From: Sulfurimonas sp. SAG-AH-194-L11 | GTDB lineage: Bacteria; Campylobacterota; Campylobacteria; Campylobacterales; Sulfurimonadaceae | DNA: 64,000 nucleotides | Assembly: GCF_029215995.1 (NCBI RefSeq) | Contig: NZ_JAEMVB010000002.1 | Coordinates: 62,001-126,000 of the forward strand | Reading direction: 5' to 3' | Shown: in pieces, positions 19,096 through 30,303 of the stretch | Layout of the letters: each line of letters starts with the position of its first letter | Position numbering within the stretch: the stretch's first letter is position 1 | The notes under the pieces: generated by a model | The model's database searches: none | What the model was told of the DNA's origin: nothing | The model's input: only the letters and a program-made list of their open reading frames with translations | Made by a program: the position numbers and the translations under genes

Positions 19096-19530
19096 TTAGT
19101 TCATAATTCTTTTATAAATATGATATATTTCACACCCTAAACAGTAGTTAAAAATAACTTCTAAAAGTATACATAAAAAAAGAACTCCAAGGAGTATGTA
19201 CATAAGTGTCATCAGCTCTAGTAAAGTCGCTGCTGTAATAAGTAGTGAAAATAATAAGCCAAAATAATTCGCTAATCTTTTAGGTGCTGCATCAACTTTT
19301 TTAGATGGAAACTTCAAAATATCTTTTGTTGCAGATGAGAGTATAAAAAGAAAACTATACTCTTTTTTTAGAAAAAGTCTTGTTGAAAAATCAAGAATTA
19401 AAAAGTAAAGAATAGGTGTTTGAAGTGTAAGAAAATATATAACAACCAATATCCCCGTATAAAATGCATTGATTCTTGCAATATTTGAATCAACAGACAC
19501 AAGAGAAATGGGACAAGACTTATTACTCAT
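19096..19530 (-). CDS. DUF4395-like membrane protein
   Basis: CPISLVSVDSNIARINAFYTG...DFSTRLF...YCLGCEIY; 144 aa, four TM-like segments. Confidence 0.6.
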   Translation of the reverse strand: MSNKSCPISLVSVDSNIARINAFYTGILVVIYFLTLQTPILYFLILDFSTRLFLKKEYSFLFILSSATKDILKFPSKKVDAAPKRLANYFGLLFSLLITAATLLELMTLMYILLGVLFLCILLEVIFNYCLGCEIYHIYKRIMN

Positions 19531-19612
19531 AACTTACCTTCATGATTAAATTTTCATAATAATAGTAAGTTAGACTTTTAAAGTCAAGTAAACATAGTGC
19601 TTTACTAAGGTA

Positions 19613-21427
19613 TTAGCTCTTTATTTTTAAGGCTAACTGCTCAGGTAGTAGTCCAAGTGACTCTTCTATAAGTGTCGTATTTCCATGTGTGATAAAACAG
19701 TCTTCATACTCAAAGCTTGTCACTTGGACATCTAAGATTTTATCTTTTGCTAAGAACTCTAAAATAGCAGAACCAACGCCTCCCATTTTAGCACTGTCAG
19801 AGAATACAAACCACTTTTTATGTTTTTTTGCCATCTCTCTAAGCATCTCTTCGTCAAGAGGTTTCACAAAACGTAGGTCTACAATACTCACCTTCTCATC
19901 TAGTAATTTTGCTGTTTCATAAGCACGTCCAACACCTTGACCGTAACCTATAAGGAGTATATCACTCTCACTTGATTGCAGTAGTTGAGACTTTGCTAAA
20001 ACAAAGGGTGTAGACTCAACTAGAGGTGTTTCTTTAAAAGAACCACGAGGATAACGCAGTGAACAAGGGTGCTCATATGTAGAAGCAAACGCCATGGCAT
20101 GATGGAAACTTTTTTCATCACGAGGTGCAAAAAGTGTTATATTTGGAATAGCTCGTAAAAAACTAATATCAAAAGCACCCTGATGTGTCTCACCATCTTC
20201 ACCAACTATTCCAGCACGGTCAAGTGCAAAAACAACTGGTAAATCCATAAGACAAGTATCGTGTATAACTTGATCAAATCCACGTTGTAAAAAAGTAGAG
20301 TAGATTGTACAAAAAGGTTTAAAACCCTCTTTTGCTAAAGCACTCATAGAAGTAACGGCATGCTGTTCTGCAATTGCTACATCCCAAAATCTATCTGGAT
20401 ACTTCTCTAACAATGCTGTAAGCCCTGTTCCCGTTGGCATGGCAGCCGTTGCACCTACAATTTTATCATTAGTCTCACAAAGTTTTAAAAGTGCTTCAGT
20501 GTAAATTTGAGTAGCACTTTTACTTGTGCTTTTTTTAGAACTTGAACCACTATCTAAGTCAAATGGACCAACACCATGCCACTTTTCCTCTTTACCCTCG
20601 GCAATAGTATAACCCTTACCTTTAAGAGTTTGAGCATGTACAATAACAGGCAAGCCCATCTTTTTTGCAGTCTCTAAAATATCGATTAGTTGCTCTATAT
20701 TATGCCCATCAACTGGACCGATATAGTTAATCCCCATCTCCTCAAACATAAGTCCCGGAGTGATAAGTTTAAGAGACTCTTCCATCCGTTTAGCAATGTA
20801 GTGTGCACCCTCTCCAAAGTTATCAACAAAACTCTCTGTTGTTTTTTTAAAACGTTGGTAAAAAGGTGAAGCCATAGCCGAGGAGAGCATTCTACTTATC
20901 GCTCCAATTGGTTTAGCAATACTCATCTCATTATCATTTAAAATAATTACCATAGGATATTTTCTATCACCGAGCTCATTCAGTGCTTCATAGACCATAC
21001 CCGCAGTCATAGAGCCATCGCCAATCATAACAACAGGTATACGACTCTCTTGCTCACCTTTAATGGCGATTGCCTTTGCAGCTCCTACACCTAAAGAGAT
21101 AGAAGTAGAACTATGCCCCGCAACAAAATAATCAGCATCATTCTCACTCGGTTTTGTATAGCCACACAGTCCATTAAACTCACGAAGCGTATCAAACTCT
21201 TCCCATCTGCCTGTTAAAAGTTTATGTGCATAGGACTGATGACTTACATCAAAAATAAAAGGGTCTTTTTTAATATCAAACACTTTATGCATTGCTACTA
21301 TAATTTCAGTAGCACCAAGTGTCGAGCTTAAATGCCCACCATTTTTACTTACAACTCTCAAAATCTCATTTCTAATATCTTGACATACGGTTTCTAATTC
21401 TTTTATATTTTTATTTTTTAAATTCAT
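19613..21427 (-). CDS. dxs: 1-deoxy-D-xylulose-5-phosphate synthase
   Basis: GGHLSSTLGATEI, DVSHQSYAHKLLTGR, GDGSMTAGMVYEALN, YPRG; 604 aa. Confidence 0.96.
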   Translation of the reverse strand: MNLKNKNIKELETVCQDIRNEILRVVSKNGGHLSSTLGATEIIVAMHKVFDIKKDPFIFDVSHQSYAHKLLTGRWEEFDTLREFNGLCGYTKPSENDADYFVAGHSSTSISLGVGAAKAIAIKGEQESRIPVVMIGDGSMTAGMVYEALNELGDRKYPMVIILNDNEMSIAKPIGAISRMLSSAMASPFYQRFKKTTESFVDNFGEGAHYIAKRMEESLKLITPGLMFEEMGINYIGPVDGHNIEQLIDILETAKKMGLPVIVHAQTLKGKGYTIAEGKEEKWHGVGPFDLDSGSSSKKSTSKSATQIYTEALLKLCETNDKIVGATAAMPTGTGLTALLEKYPDRFWDVAIAEQHAVTSMSALAKEGFKPFCTIYSTFLQRGFDQVIHDTCLMDLPVVFALDRAGIVGEDGETHQGAFDISFLRAIPNITLFAPRDEKSFHHAMAFASTYEHPCSLRYPRGSFKETPLVESTPFVLAKSQLLQSSESDILLIGYGQGVGRAYETAKLLDEKVSIVDLRFVKPLDEEMLREMAKKHKKWFVFSDSAKMGGVGSAILEFLAKDKILDVQVTSFEYEDCFITHGNTTLIEESLGLLPEQLALKIKS

Positions 21428-21432
21428 TAATT

Positions 21433-22209
21433 TTATTCACTTAAAGCTGCTCGCCTTACCCTCTCAAATCTTTTAGTAATTTGTGAGTCAATATTACCTG
21501 CATCACTAAGTACTATCACTCCACCTTCACTTATCGCACTGTCACTCACTACACTTATATGGTCTAATTTTCCAACATGCTCTGAAATTGCTCCATGATT
21601 ATTTGGATTTACTTTAAGTGTAATTTTCGAAGCACTTTGTAAATCTTTTAGTAACTCATCTGAGAGTACTTTTGCAATTTCATTTGCACTGACACCTATT
21701 TCTACTCTAACTACCTCTTTAGCAATATCTAAAGCTGCTGTAATTAACTCTTTCTTAATACCCTCTAATGATACTTCAAACTCATTAGCACTCTCTTCAA
21801 GCTTTTTAACTGAAGATGCAAAAAGGTCCATATTCTGAGATGCATTACGACTAAAATCTTCTTTTGCCTTAGCAATCCCAGCTTCCATACCCTCTGCAAA
21901 AGCCTCTTCTTTAGCTTTTGTGAGTGCTGCTGCATGCTCTTCTTCTTTTTGCTCTAACTTCATCTGTAACTTGATAAAATTTGATGACATCTCATCTGTT
22001 TTTTGCATCAAAGATTCAATAAGGGACTCTTTTGAACTACTGCTTAAAGCACTTGAATCCACATCCCCAATTTTTACTCGAGGAGTAAGCTCTTCACCTA
22101 AACTTGAGTGATTATCTTGTGTCTCTTTTTTACCATTAGATATCACTTTGAAGTTATACTTATTTACATTATGTTTTGCTAGGTTATTTTCGCTGATTAC
22201 TTGTGCCAT
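21433..22209 (-). CDS. fliH: Flagellar assembly protein FliH
   Basis: Coiled-coil middle, C-terminal EVVRVEIGVSANEI...LKVNPNNHGAI...GGVIVLSDAGNIDSQI; follows fliF and fliG. Confidence 0.85.
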   Translation of the reverse strand: MAQVISENNLAKHNVNKYNFKVISNGKKETQDNHSSLGEELTPRVKIGDVDSSALSSSSKESLIESLMQKTDEMSSNFIKLQMKLEQKEEEHAAALTKAKEEAFAEGMEAGIAKAKEDFSRNASQNMDLFASSVKKLEESANEFEVSLEGIKKELITAALDIAKEVVRVEIGVSANEIAKVLSDELLKDLQSASKITLKVNPNNHGAISEHVGKLDHISVVSDSAISEGGVIVLSDAGNIDSQITKRFERVRRAALSE

Positions 22210-22212
22210 CTA

Positions 22213-23241
22213 TTACTCTATCATCTCTTCTGTAGAACCCATTTGGATTACACCAGATTCTGCAAGACCATTAACTGCTTCAACAATCTTTCTTTGTGCA
22301 GTCTCAACATCTTTCATCTTAACAGCACCAAGGAACTGCATCTCTTCTTCAAAAGCATCACGAGCCCGTTCACTCATAGCAGAGAAAAACTTCTCTTTTA
22401 ACTCTTCGGGTGAAGATTTAAGTGCCAGCATAAGTTCACCCTTATCAACAGCTTTAAGAGTCTCAGTAATTGCTGCTTTATCAAGACTCACTATATCTTC
22501 AAATGTAAACATCATCTCTTTAATAAGTGATGCCAACTCTTCATCAACCTGCTCAATCGTAGCAAGTGTAGACTTAGAACTTTTAGCCCCAAGACGGTTA
22601 AATACATCAGCAACTGCACGAGGTCCACCCACTTCAACTTTATATGAGGCAAGTGATTCTAATTTGGATTCAAGTACCGCTGAGACACGTTTGATAACGG
22701 ATGGAGAGATGTCTCCAAGTCTTGCCATACGCATTGCTACTTCACTTCGAAGTTCATCTGAAAAATATTGTAATGTATCTGCAGCCTCTGTTGCATCCAT
22801 ATGTGCTAGAATTAGAGCAATAGTTTGTGGGTGCTCGTGCTGAATAAAGTCTGAAAGTTGTTGTGGTTTAATTTTAGAAAGATAAGCAAAATTTTGTGTA
22901 TCTTGCATATTTTTAGAAAGTTTTTCAAGTACTTTTTTTGCTTCTTCTGAACCAAGAGTTCTATAAAGCAGCTCTCGTGCATACTCTAAACCACCAGCAG
23001 TAAGATACTGACCAGACTGAAAAATTGCATGAAACTCTTCAAGAACTGCAGTAGCAACTCCTCTATCAATCGTTTGATTTGTCGCAATATATTTTGAAAT
23101 TTCAGTAATACTATCAACACTTAATGAAGAAAATATTCCTGCTGTTGTCTCTTCACCAAGTTGTAAAAGTAAAACTGCAATCTTTTCAGCCATACTCATC
23201 TCATCAAATACTGCACGCTGCTGTTGTGTTAAATTTGCCAC
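22213..23241 (-). CDS. fliG: Flagellar motor switch protein FliG
   Basis: AEKIAVLLLQLGEETTAGIFSSL; EHPQTIALILAHMD; FTFEDIVSLD; 342 aa. Confidence 0.96.
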   Translation of the reverse strand: MANLTQQQRAVFDEMSMAEKIAVLLLQLGEETTAGIFSSLSVDSITEISKYIATNQTIDRGVATAVLEEFHAIFQSGQYLTAGGLEYARELLYRTLGSEEAKKVLEKLSKNMQDTQNFAYLSKIKPQQLSDFIQHEHPQTIALILAHMDATEAADTLQYFSDELRSEVAMRMARLGDISPSVIKRVSAVLESKLESLASYKVEVGGPRAVADVFNRLGAKSSKSTLATIEQVDEELASLIKEMMFTFEDIVSLDKAAITETLKAVDKGELMLALKSSPEELKEKFFSAMSERARDAFEEEMQFLGAVKMKDVETAQRKIVEAVNGLAESGVIQMGSTEEMIE

Positions 23242-23250
23242 TGTTTCTCC

Positions 23251-24960
23251 TTACCCAACTCTTGGAAGATTTGAATCTGCTTCTTCACTTAAAAGTGCTT
23301 GCAGAAGTGAGGCTATATCTTCTGGTGCTTCATCAGCCATAGATCTAACCTTATCTAAGATAACTTCATATTTAAGTTCATCCTCATTGAAGTTCTCTCC
23401 AACACCTAGTTGATCTTCAACTTTTTTACGCATCTGCTGTACTTTTTCAACTAAATCTTCTTCTTCATCATCTTCAATGTCTAATACCGGAGCATTTAGG
23501 GAGTCTTCTTCTTGCGAAATTTCTAGCATTCTACCTGCAAAAGGTGAAATAACTTTTTTATACAGAATAAGTAATAATATAATAACAAAGAGATATTTAA
23601 ACAGACCAGAAAAAGGAGCCAAATATGTTTGTATAAATATTTTACTTTGTGTCACACCATCTATTGATGGTGCAGTTTTGACTCTATCAAACTGTAGGTT
23701 TTGAACTGTGATTTGATCACCACGCTCTTCGTTGATACCAATTGCACGACTTACTAAAGAGGAGAGTGCAGTAATGTCCGTCTCATTAAGTGCTACATAC
23801 TCTACATTACCTGTAGTCTCACCATTTTCATCAAGTGAGGTTTTATACTTACCATCAACAACTACTGCAGCTGTGATTCTTTTGATTCTTGCAAATTGAC
23901 TTTTTGTAGTGCTTACAGTTTTACCAACTTCATAGTTTGTTGTTCCTGAGTTCTTGACATACTCCTCAGTTTTTTGATTACTTGAGAGCCCTTGTACTGG
24001 ACCAATATTACTCACTGTTCCAGGAACACCACCTACAGCAGGAGGGGTAGATCCTGTCCTTTTTTCTTCACTTACCTGCTCACTTCTAACAACATTTTCA
24101 GGATCATATGTTTCACTCGTAGAATTTTTAATAGAAAAATCAAACTCTATTGTAACTTGTGCTACTACTTTTTCTCTTCCACCAACAAAAGGAGATATAA
24201 CTTCAAGAATTTTTCGCTGACGTTTTTTCTCTTCTTTGAGTTTATAGCGCTGTTGTACTATTGAGAGCTCTCCCATTTGAGCCATTTCATCCTCATCCCC
24301 AAGTGTATTACCATCGCTACTGACAAGCATTACATTGGCTGAAGTTAATTTAGGAACTGCTGCTGCTACGAGATTTTTTATTCCTCGTATCTGCTTTGAT
24401 GAGAGACTTCTTCCCTCACTTACCTCAACCATCACGGAAGCTGTTGGAGCTATCTGTTTTGAAACAAAAAGTGTATCTTTTGGGAGGGCTAAACTAACAC
24501 TTGCACTCTCAATTGGTTCTAATGCATTAATAGTACGAGAGAGTTCACCCTCTAAGGCACGAAGATGTTTAATCTTTTGATCAAATGAAGTAGCTCCAAA
24601 CTCCTGTTTATCAAAAAGTTCAAAACCTACACCCGAATCTTTTGGAATACCTAAAGAGGCGATATTTATTCTCTCTTTATATACAACACCTTTTGGAACT
24701 TTTATAACATTGTTTGCTTCGAGTTTATAGGGTACATTATCTTTTTCAAGTTGTGCTACAACTTTAGCAGCATCACTTGAACTCAAAGAATCAAAAAGAA
24801 CTTCATATGAACTTTTTGTATTTTTTGTAGAGGTAAACACAACTAAAAAAATTAAAAAGCTAACAATACCTACAATAGCAGCCGCTATAATAATTTTTTG
24901 CTGCGAAGTTAACTTATCGTAAAGAACAACCAGTTGTGAAAAAAGTACCTTAAAGTCCAT
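23251..24960 (-). CDS. fliF: Flagellar M-ring protein FliF
   Basis: YEVLFDSLSSSDAAKVVAQLEKDNVPYKL; GGREKVVAQVTIEFDF; 569 aa. Confidence 0.95.
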   Translation of the reverse strand: MDFKVLFSQLVVLYDKLTSQQKIIIAAAIVGIVSFLIFLVVFTSTKNTKSSYEVLFDSLSSSDAAKVVAQLEKDNVPYKLEANNVIKVPKGVVYKERINIASLGIPKDSGVGFELFDKQEFGATSFDQKIKHLRALEGELSRTINALEPIESASVSLALPKDTLFVSKQIAPTASVMVEVSEGRSLSSKQIRGIKNLVAAAVPKLTSANVMLVSSDGNTLGDEDEMAQMGELSIVQQRYKLKEEKKRQRKILEVISPFVGGREKVVAQVTIEFDFSIKNSTSETYDPENVVRSEQVSEEKRTGSTPPAVGGVPGTVSNIGPVQGLSSNQKTEEYVKNSGTTNYEVGKTVSTTKSQFARIKRITAAVVVDGKYKTSLDENGETTGNVEYVALNETDITALSSLVSRAIGINEERGDQITVQNLQFDRVKTAPSIDGVTQSKIFIQTYLAPFSGLFKYLFVIILLLILYKKVISPFAGRMLEISQEEDSLNAPVLDIEDDEEEDLVEKVQQMRKKVEDQLGVGENFNEDELKYEVILDKVRSMADEAPEDIASLLQALLSEEADSNLPRVG

Positions 24961-24978
24961 TAATTTCCCGTTTAATTT

Positions 24979-26073
24979 TTATAGTAACTCTGCCGTCAAC
25001 TCAAAGAAACGACTGTTTTGTTCTGGTGTTCCTACCGTTACACGTAATGCATTCATCCCATAACCACTAAGATCTCTCACTATCATTCCCTGACGGAGTA
25101 ATGCATCAGAAATTTGTGTAGAATTATGGTTTTTATTTAGACATAAAGTAACAAAATTTGTATAACTCTCTATTATATCTATTTTTTGCTTAGTTGCAAA
25201 CTCTTCATAGCGTTTCATCTCACTAAAACATAAACTTATACACTCGTTTACAAATTCTTGCTCAAGAACAGCTACAGATGCTGCTTCAAGAGAGAGTGTT
25301 GTAATGTTAAAAGGGGGACGAAGTTTATATAACTCTTTTATAATTTTAGGACTACTTATCCCATATCCTACTCGCATACCGCCAAGACCATATGCCTTAG
25401 AAAATGTTCCTAAATAGATTACATTATTAAACTCTTTTATAAGATCTTTTGGTGAAACAGCTTTCTTTTCATCTTTAAATGCAGCATACTCCATATAAGC
25501 ACCATCGACAACAACTAAAGTATCCTCATCAATTTTTGATATAAAATCCATCATAGCTTTTGCATCTATTGCATCACCTGTTGGATTGTTTGGAGTACAG
25601 AGAAATATTACATCAGGTTTTTCACTTTTATAGAGCTCATAAAACTCATTTAAATCATGCTCTTGTGAACTTGTTCGGACTATCTCAGCACCTATATGTT
25701 TCGCATAAATTTCATACATAGCAAAAGTTACAGAGTTGATAAGAATTTTTGAAGAAGCACTTGCTTTGGCATGCATAATAAACTCTATAACCTGATCACT
25801 ACCACTACCGATAATCAAATTTTCTTCTGCAATGTCAAAACGATTTGTGAGTGCTAATTTTAGTTTCATCATACTATCATCAGGATAAAGTGCCATATTC
25901 GCAACTATTTTACTAACAGCTTCTTGAACCTTAGGAGCACAACCATAAGGATTTTCATTTGAAGCAAGTTTTACTATATCTTTTGCTGCTATACCAAACT
26001 CACGAACGACTAACTCAATCGGTTTTCCAGCCTCATAGGTTTTGATATTTTCTAATTTTTTATTAAATTTCAT
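24979..26073 (-). CDS. hisC: Histidinol-phosphate aminotransferase
   Basis: [41 protein letters not shown]; likely start MKFNKK at 26073. Confidence 0.93.
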   Translation of the reverse strand: MKFNKKLENIKTYEAGKPIELVVREFGIAAKDIVKLASNENPYGCAPKVQEAVSKIVANMALYPDDSMMKLKLALTNRFDIAEENLIIGSGSDQVIEFIMHAKASASSKILINSVTFAMYEIYAKHIGAEIVRTSSQEHDLNEFYELYKSEKPDVIFLCTPNNPTGDAIDAKAMMDFISKIDEDTLVVVDGAYMEYAAFKDEKKAVSPKDLIKEFNNVIYLGTFSKAYGLGGMRVGYGISSPKIIKELYKLRPPFNITTLSLEAASVAVLEQEFVNECISLCFSEMKRYEEFATKQKIDIIESYTNFVTLCLNKNHNSTQISDALLRQGMIVRDLSGYGMNALRVTVGTPEQNSRFFELTAELL

Positions 26074-26075
26074 AT

Positions 26076-27179
26076 TTAACTTTCGCCCTTTACATAAGAT
26101 CCCAACCAAGTAACCTCGTTTGTATGTTTTTTAAGTACATTTTGAATCTTTTCTTCATCTATATGACCATAAAAATCTATATAGAACCAGTAATCGAAAC
26201 CACCATCTTTATCTTTTGATGGACGTGATTCAATCTTACTGAGGTTTACATTCTCAGCATCAAAATCTTGCAAAAATCCAACAAGAGCACCTGCTTCTAG
26301 TGCATCAGTTAAGCGAACAAGTATAGAAGTCTTATCATCTCCACTTATTGCATTTTTAAAATCGCTCAGTATTACAAAACGGGTTGCATTATCTACCTCA
26401 TCTTCAATGTTTTCAAACATAATAGGCACACCATAAAGTTTTGCCGCTATATGAGAACAAATTGCAGCAGCGTTTTCATCTTTAGCTGCAAGTATTGCAG
26501 CTTTTGCTGTTGACTCTACAGGAATTTGTTCAACATTTTCAAAGCCATGTTCACTTAAAAACTCTCGTGTTTGACCAAAACCTTTATCTTTTGAGTATAT
26601 TTTTGTGATATCTTCTATCTTTCTTGCCTTCGTTGCAAATGCAACATGAATGGGCATATAGAGCTCAGCTACAATTTTTACTGATGATTTAGATAAGAGG
26701 TCTAATGTCTCTCCCACTATTCCATCGCGTGAGTTCTCAATTGGCACAACACCAAATTTCGCTCTCTTTGCTTCGAGTGACTTAAATACTGCCTCAATAG
26801 AGTTAAGAGAGAGATAATCACTCATCCCTCCAAAACGACTCTCTGCTGCTTGATGGGTAAAACTACCCTCTGGACCGAGAAAAGCGATACGTTCAGGAAG
26901 TTCAAGATTACGTGAGACTGCAAATATTTCTAAAAATATCGCCTCGATAGCCTTGTCGTTTAAAAGACCTTTTTGAGACTCGCTAATAGCTGTAAGTCGA
27001 GATATAATAGCCTTTTCACGCTCAGGTCTATAAATAGCTCCACCTGTATCGCTTTTAATCTCACCTACTCTTTGGACTACTTTCATTCGCTTATTTAAAA
27101 GTGCTAATATTTGCGTATCTATTGTATCTATCGCATCCCTACAATCTTCTAAAGTCTGCCATTCACTTTTGTCTTTCAT
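26076..27179 (-). CDS. pheA: Bifunctional chorismate mutase / prephenate dehydratase
   Basis: CM domain [29 protein letters not shown] domain [16 protein letters not shown]-like [19 protein letters not shown]. Confidence 0.94.
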   Translation of the reverse strand: MKDKSEWQTLEDCRDAIDTIDTQILALLNKRMKVVQRVGEIKSDTGGAIYRPEREKAIISRLTAISESQKGLLNDKAIEAIFLEIFAVSRNLELPERIAFLGPEGSFTHQAAESRFGGMSDYLSLNSIEAVFKSLEAKRAKFGVVPIENSRDGIVGETLDLLSKSSVKIVAELYMPIHVAFATKARKIEDITKIYSKDKGFGQTREFLSEHGFENVEQIPVESTAKAAILAAKDENAAAICSHIAAKLYGVPIMFENIEDEVDNATRFVILSDFKNAISGDDKTSILVRLTDALEAGALVGFLQDFDAENVNLSKIESRPSKDKDGGFDYWFYIDFYGHIDEEKIQNVLKKHTNEVTWLGSYVKGES

Positions 27180-27952
27180 ATCTTCTCCATTATCTCTTGC
27201 ATATTTTTATATACTAAGTCTGGTCTTAATTTTTCATCTAAAAATGGTACTATCTCTTGTGCAGATTTATACTTACCACTTGTTACAAAGATTGTCCTCA
27301 TTCCAAGCTCTTTAGCCCCACCAAGATCACCCTTAACATCATCACTAATCATAGTAATCGTATCAAACTTTGCACTTTTATCTTGCTTTTGCAACTCTTG
27401 TAAGGCTTGCATATAAAATGCACTGCTCGGCTTTCCAACTACCTTATATGAGACACTTGTAGCGAACTCTAGCAATTTAAGAATCGCACCCACACCAGGA
27501 TAGCGTTTAGAATTTTTTGCATATATAGATGTCTCATGCATACCAACGAGAGAGGCTCCAGCTAATAAAAAGTCTATCATCTGAGCATACTCATCTGCAC
27601 TAAAGTCCTCTTTAATAGCAATAAGAACTGTTTTTGGTTTTACATAGTCAAACGAATAAGCCATCGACTCTAAAGTCTTTAAAAATTCAGCTGCGCCGTA
27701 AGCTGCAACAGAGCTTTTATCTACTCTTGTTTCTAAAAGCATTAAAGGGTCGAGGTACTTATCAAAACTAATTTCAAAACCTATAGAGAGAAGATACTCA
27801 TAAAAATCATGAGACTTTTTTTTGGTGTTATTTGTTACTATCATATAAGGAATATTTTTTCTATTAAGCTCTGATATAAACTCTATGCTACCCTCAATTG
27901 GGGATTTATCCGCATCACTTATCAAAGTACCTTGAACATCTATGAAGTACAA
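27176..27952 (-). CDS. HAD-IIA superfamily hydrolase-like protein
   Basis: MYFIDVQGTLISD (motif I variant DxQ), MIVTNNTKK, VVGKPSSAFYMQAL, MISDDVKGDLGGAKELGM. Confidence 0.75.
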   Translation of the reverse strand: MYFIDVQGTLISDADKSPIEGSIEFISELNRKNIPYMIVTNNTKKKSHDFYEYLLSIGFEISFDKYLDPLMLLETRVDKSSVAAYGAAEFLKTLESMAYSFDYVKPKTVLIAIKEDFSADEYAQMIDFLLAGASLVGMHETSIYAKNSKRYPGVGAILKLLEFATSVSYKVVGKPSSAFYMQALQELQKQDKSAKFDTITMISDDVKGDLGGAKELGMRTIFVTSGKYKSAQEIVPFLDEKLRPDLVYKNMQEIMEKI

Positions 27953-27965
27953 ACTTACATCTCCT

Positions 27966-29177
27966 CTATTTTTCTAAAAATTCTGTCTCTAACGCAATCA
28001 AATCTTCAAAAGTTTCACGTCTACGGATAAGTCTACTCTTACCATCTTCAAGTGCAACCTCTGCACTACGTCCACGAGTGTTGTAGTTACTACCCATGCC
28101 AAAACCATATGCACCCGCACTATTTACTATAACTAAGTCATTATGTTCTAGTGGAGGAAGTGGGTAATCTTTTGCAAAAAAGTCTCCACTCTCACATACC
28201 GGTCCAACAATATCTACAGGACGAGCATCTTCTTTAGAGTCTGTGATAACATCTATTTTATGATATGCACTATATAGAGCTGGACGAAGTAAATCATTCA
28301 TAGCCCCATCAATAACAACAAATTTTTTCGCACCATTTTGCTTCTCATAGAGTACTTTACTTACAAAGTAACCTGCATTTGCAGTTAAAAAACGTCCAGG
28401 TTCACAAAGAATAGTAAGGTCTAGGGCATTTAAGCATCCTAAAATAGCTTGTGCATAATCATAAGGTTTTATTGTAACTTCATCATCATATCTTATTCCT
28501 AATCCACCACCAATATCAAAAAACTTCAGTTCTATATTTATAGTAGAGAGTGAACGTACTAAGTCAGCAACTATCTCAGCAGACTCACGAATAGGGTCAA
28601 GCTCTGTAAGCTGAGAACCGATATGAAAATGGATACCTACAGGGTCAAGTGAGTCTGAGTTATTTGCTTTAATGTACATACGTTTTGCAGAACTTAAATC
28701 AACTCCAAACTTGTTATCATGCAGACCAGTTGAGATATATGGATGTGTTTTAGGATCTATATTTGGATTTACTCTGATACTTATTCGAGAAACTTTGTTT
28801 AACTCTTTTGCTATAAGTTCAACACGACCAAGTTCAGCTTCACTCTCAACATTGATGTAGAGGATATCTTTCTCTATAGCTTCACGAATCTCATCATCAG
28901 TTTTACCTACACCTGAGAAGATAATTTTATAAGCAGGGATTCCTGCCATAAATGCACGTCTTACCTCACCAATAGAGACACAATCAGCTCCACTACCCAT
29001 TTTCGCAAAATGTTTTACAACACTGAGGTTTGAGTTCGCTTTTACTGCATATGCTAAGATAGATTTTCTACCTTTAAATGCAGCTTTTAGTTCATTGTAC
29101 TGATCTTTCATATAATCAAAGTCATATATGTATAGGGGGGTTTTGTACTCTTGTGTTATCGCTTTAAAATCAATCAT
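27966..29177 (-). CDS. lysA: Diaminopimelate decarboxylase
   Basis: LAYAVKANSNLSVV PLP site; GIHFHIGSQ; CEPGRFL; GPVCESGDFF; GAYGFGMGSNYN. Confidence 0.95.
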   Translation of the reverse strand: MIDFKAITQEYKTPLYIYDFDYMKDQYNELKAAFKGRKSILAYAVKANSNLSVVKHFAKMGSGADCVSIGEVRRAFMAGIPAYKIIFSGVGKTDDEIREAIEKDILYINVESEAELGRVELIAKELNKVSRISIRVNPNIDPKTHPYISTGLHDNKFGVDLSSAKRMYIKANNSDSLDPVGIHFHIGSQLTELDPIRESAEIVADLVRSLSTINIELKFFDIGGGLGIRYDDEVTIKPYDYAQAILGCLNALDLTILCEPGRFLTANAGYFVSKVLYEKQNGAKKFVVIDGAMNDLLRPALYSAYHKIDVITDSKEDARPVDIVGPVCESGDFFAKDYPLPPLEHNDLVIVNSAGAYGFGMGSNYNTRGRSAEVALEDGKSRLIRRRETFEDLIALETEFLEK

Positions 29178-29232
29178 AAAAATTCCAAATTCTTTTTTAA
29201 ATGATTCTATCTAAAATGTGCTTATAGGGGCG

Positions 29233-30303
29233 TTAAGTAGCCATCCTATATTTTCTCCACTGTCGTAATGCTATTATAAAGAGTATAAAAACAGGTGCTA
29301 TTACACCTACTTCACTTGAAATAGTTTTGTTATTTGAGAGTTCGATGAGCATAAAAAGAACACCCCAAATAAGTAAAGTTGCTAAAATTGCTCCAAAACT
29401 AAAGAGTGAAACATTTAAAAAACGTACACTAATTGGGACAAAAAAGAATATAATAACAATCAAACAAGGTACAAATAATGGATAGATAAATATCTTATAT
29501 AAAGCACCCTTAATACTACTCGTGTTCATATTTTGCTCTTGTAAAAGTACGATTGCATCAAGTGCATTTTTAATTGTAAAATTTACTTTTCCCTCGTATA
29601 CTTGATCGAGAATTTTAGGACGAAATCCTCCAAGAATTTTTAAATCATTTGTCTGTGTTACAATAATTCCAGATGAAGAGAAACTTAAATCATCAGGTTT
29701 TGTGATAATATCTGCTTCTTTAATAAACCAAAAATCATCTCTATAAATGGCTTCTTTAGCGATTAGCACCTCTTTTAGAGAGTTGTTTTTGACAGTAAAC
29801 ACACGGATATTTTCAGCTTTTTCCTGTAAAGGAAGCATTTTAGAAAAATAGACATATTGTCCTTTATAGGTAAAAAAGAGGTCTCTTGTAGGACTGAGGT
29901 ACTGGTTATTTTCTCGAATATTATTTGAAAACTCATCGGCTCTTGCAAAACTTGACCATGAGTGCAAAGAGATAAACAGAAGAATAATTGTAGTTGAGAC
30001 TACAACAAAAGGACGAAGAACATCAACTCTAGTGTATCCCAAAGAGAAAAAAGAGACTAAAGCATTTGAGCGGATAAGAAATATTTTTGTGCTTATCATC
30101 GCAAAAACAAGTGCTAAAGGAAGTAACATATCTATGGCGAAGAATGCTTTATAGACGAGATAAATTAAAATAAGATTCGCAGAAGATGAAAGACTCTCTG
30201 CATTTCCCATATAATCAAATCCTACCATGAAAAGGACTAGCGCTGTCATAATTACAAAAAAATATTTTAAATAATGAAAGGCTATATATTTAAAAGCTAG
30301 CAT
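29233..30303 (-). CDS. LptF/LptG (YjgP/YjgQ) family LPS export permease
   Basis: Six-TM layout, LVYKAFFAIDMLLPLALVFAMI...FFSLGYTRVDVLRPFV; 356 aa. Confidence 0.8.
   Translation of the reverse strand: MLAFKYIAFHYLKYFFVIMTALVLFMVGFDYMGNAESLSSSANLILIYLVYKAFFAIDMLLPLALVFAMISTKIFLIRSNALVSFFSLGYTRVDVLRPFVVVSTTIILLFISLHSWSSFARADEFSNNIRENNQYLSPTRDLFFTYKGQYVYFSKMLPLQEKAENIRVFTVKNNSLKEVLIAKEAIYRDDFWFIKEADIITKPDDLSFSSSGIIVTQTNDLKILGGFRPKILDQVYEGKVNFTIKNALDAIVLLQEQNMNTSSIKGALYKIFIYPLFVPCLIVIIFFFVPISVRFLNVSLFSFGAILATLLIWGVLFMLIELSNNKTISSEVGVIAPVFILFIIALRQWRKYRMAT

Noticed and set aside
22148-22843. 231-aa ORF antisense to fliG/fliH
   Set aside because: Low-complexity Ser-rich shadow ORF over a clear FliG.
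29135-29142. Phase-variable G6/C6 tract near the lysA start
   Set aside because: Only six bases, in frame and encoding the conserved TPLYIYDFDY; too short for typical phase variation.
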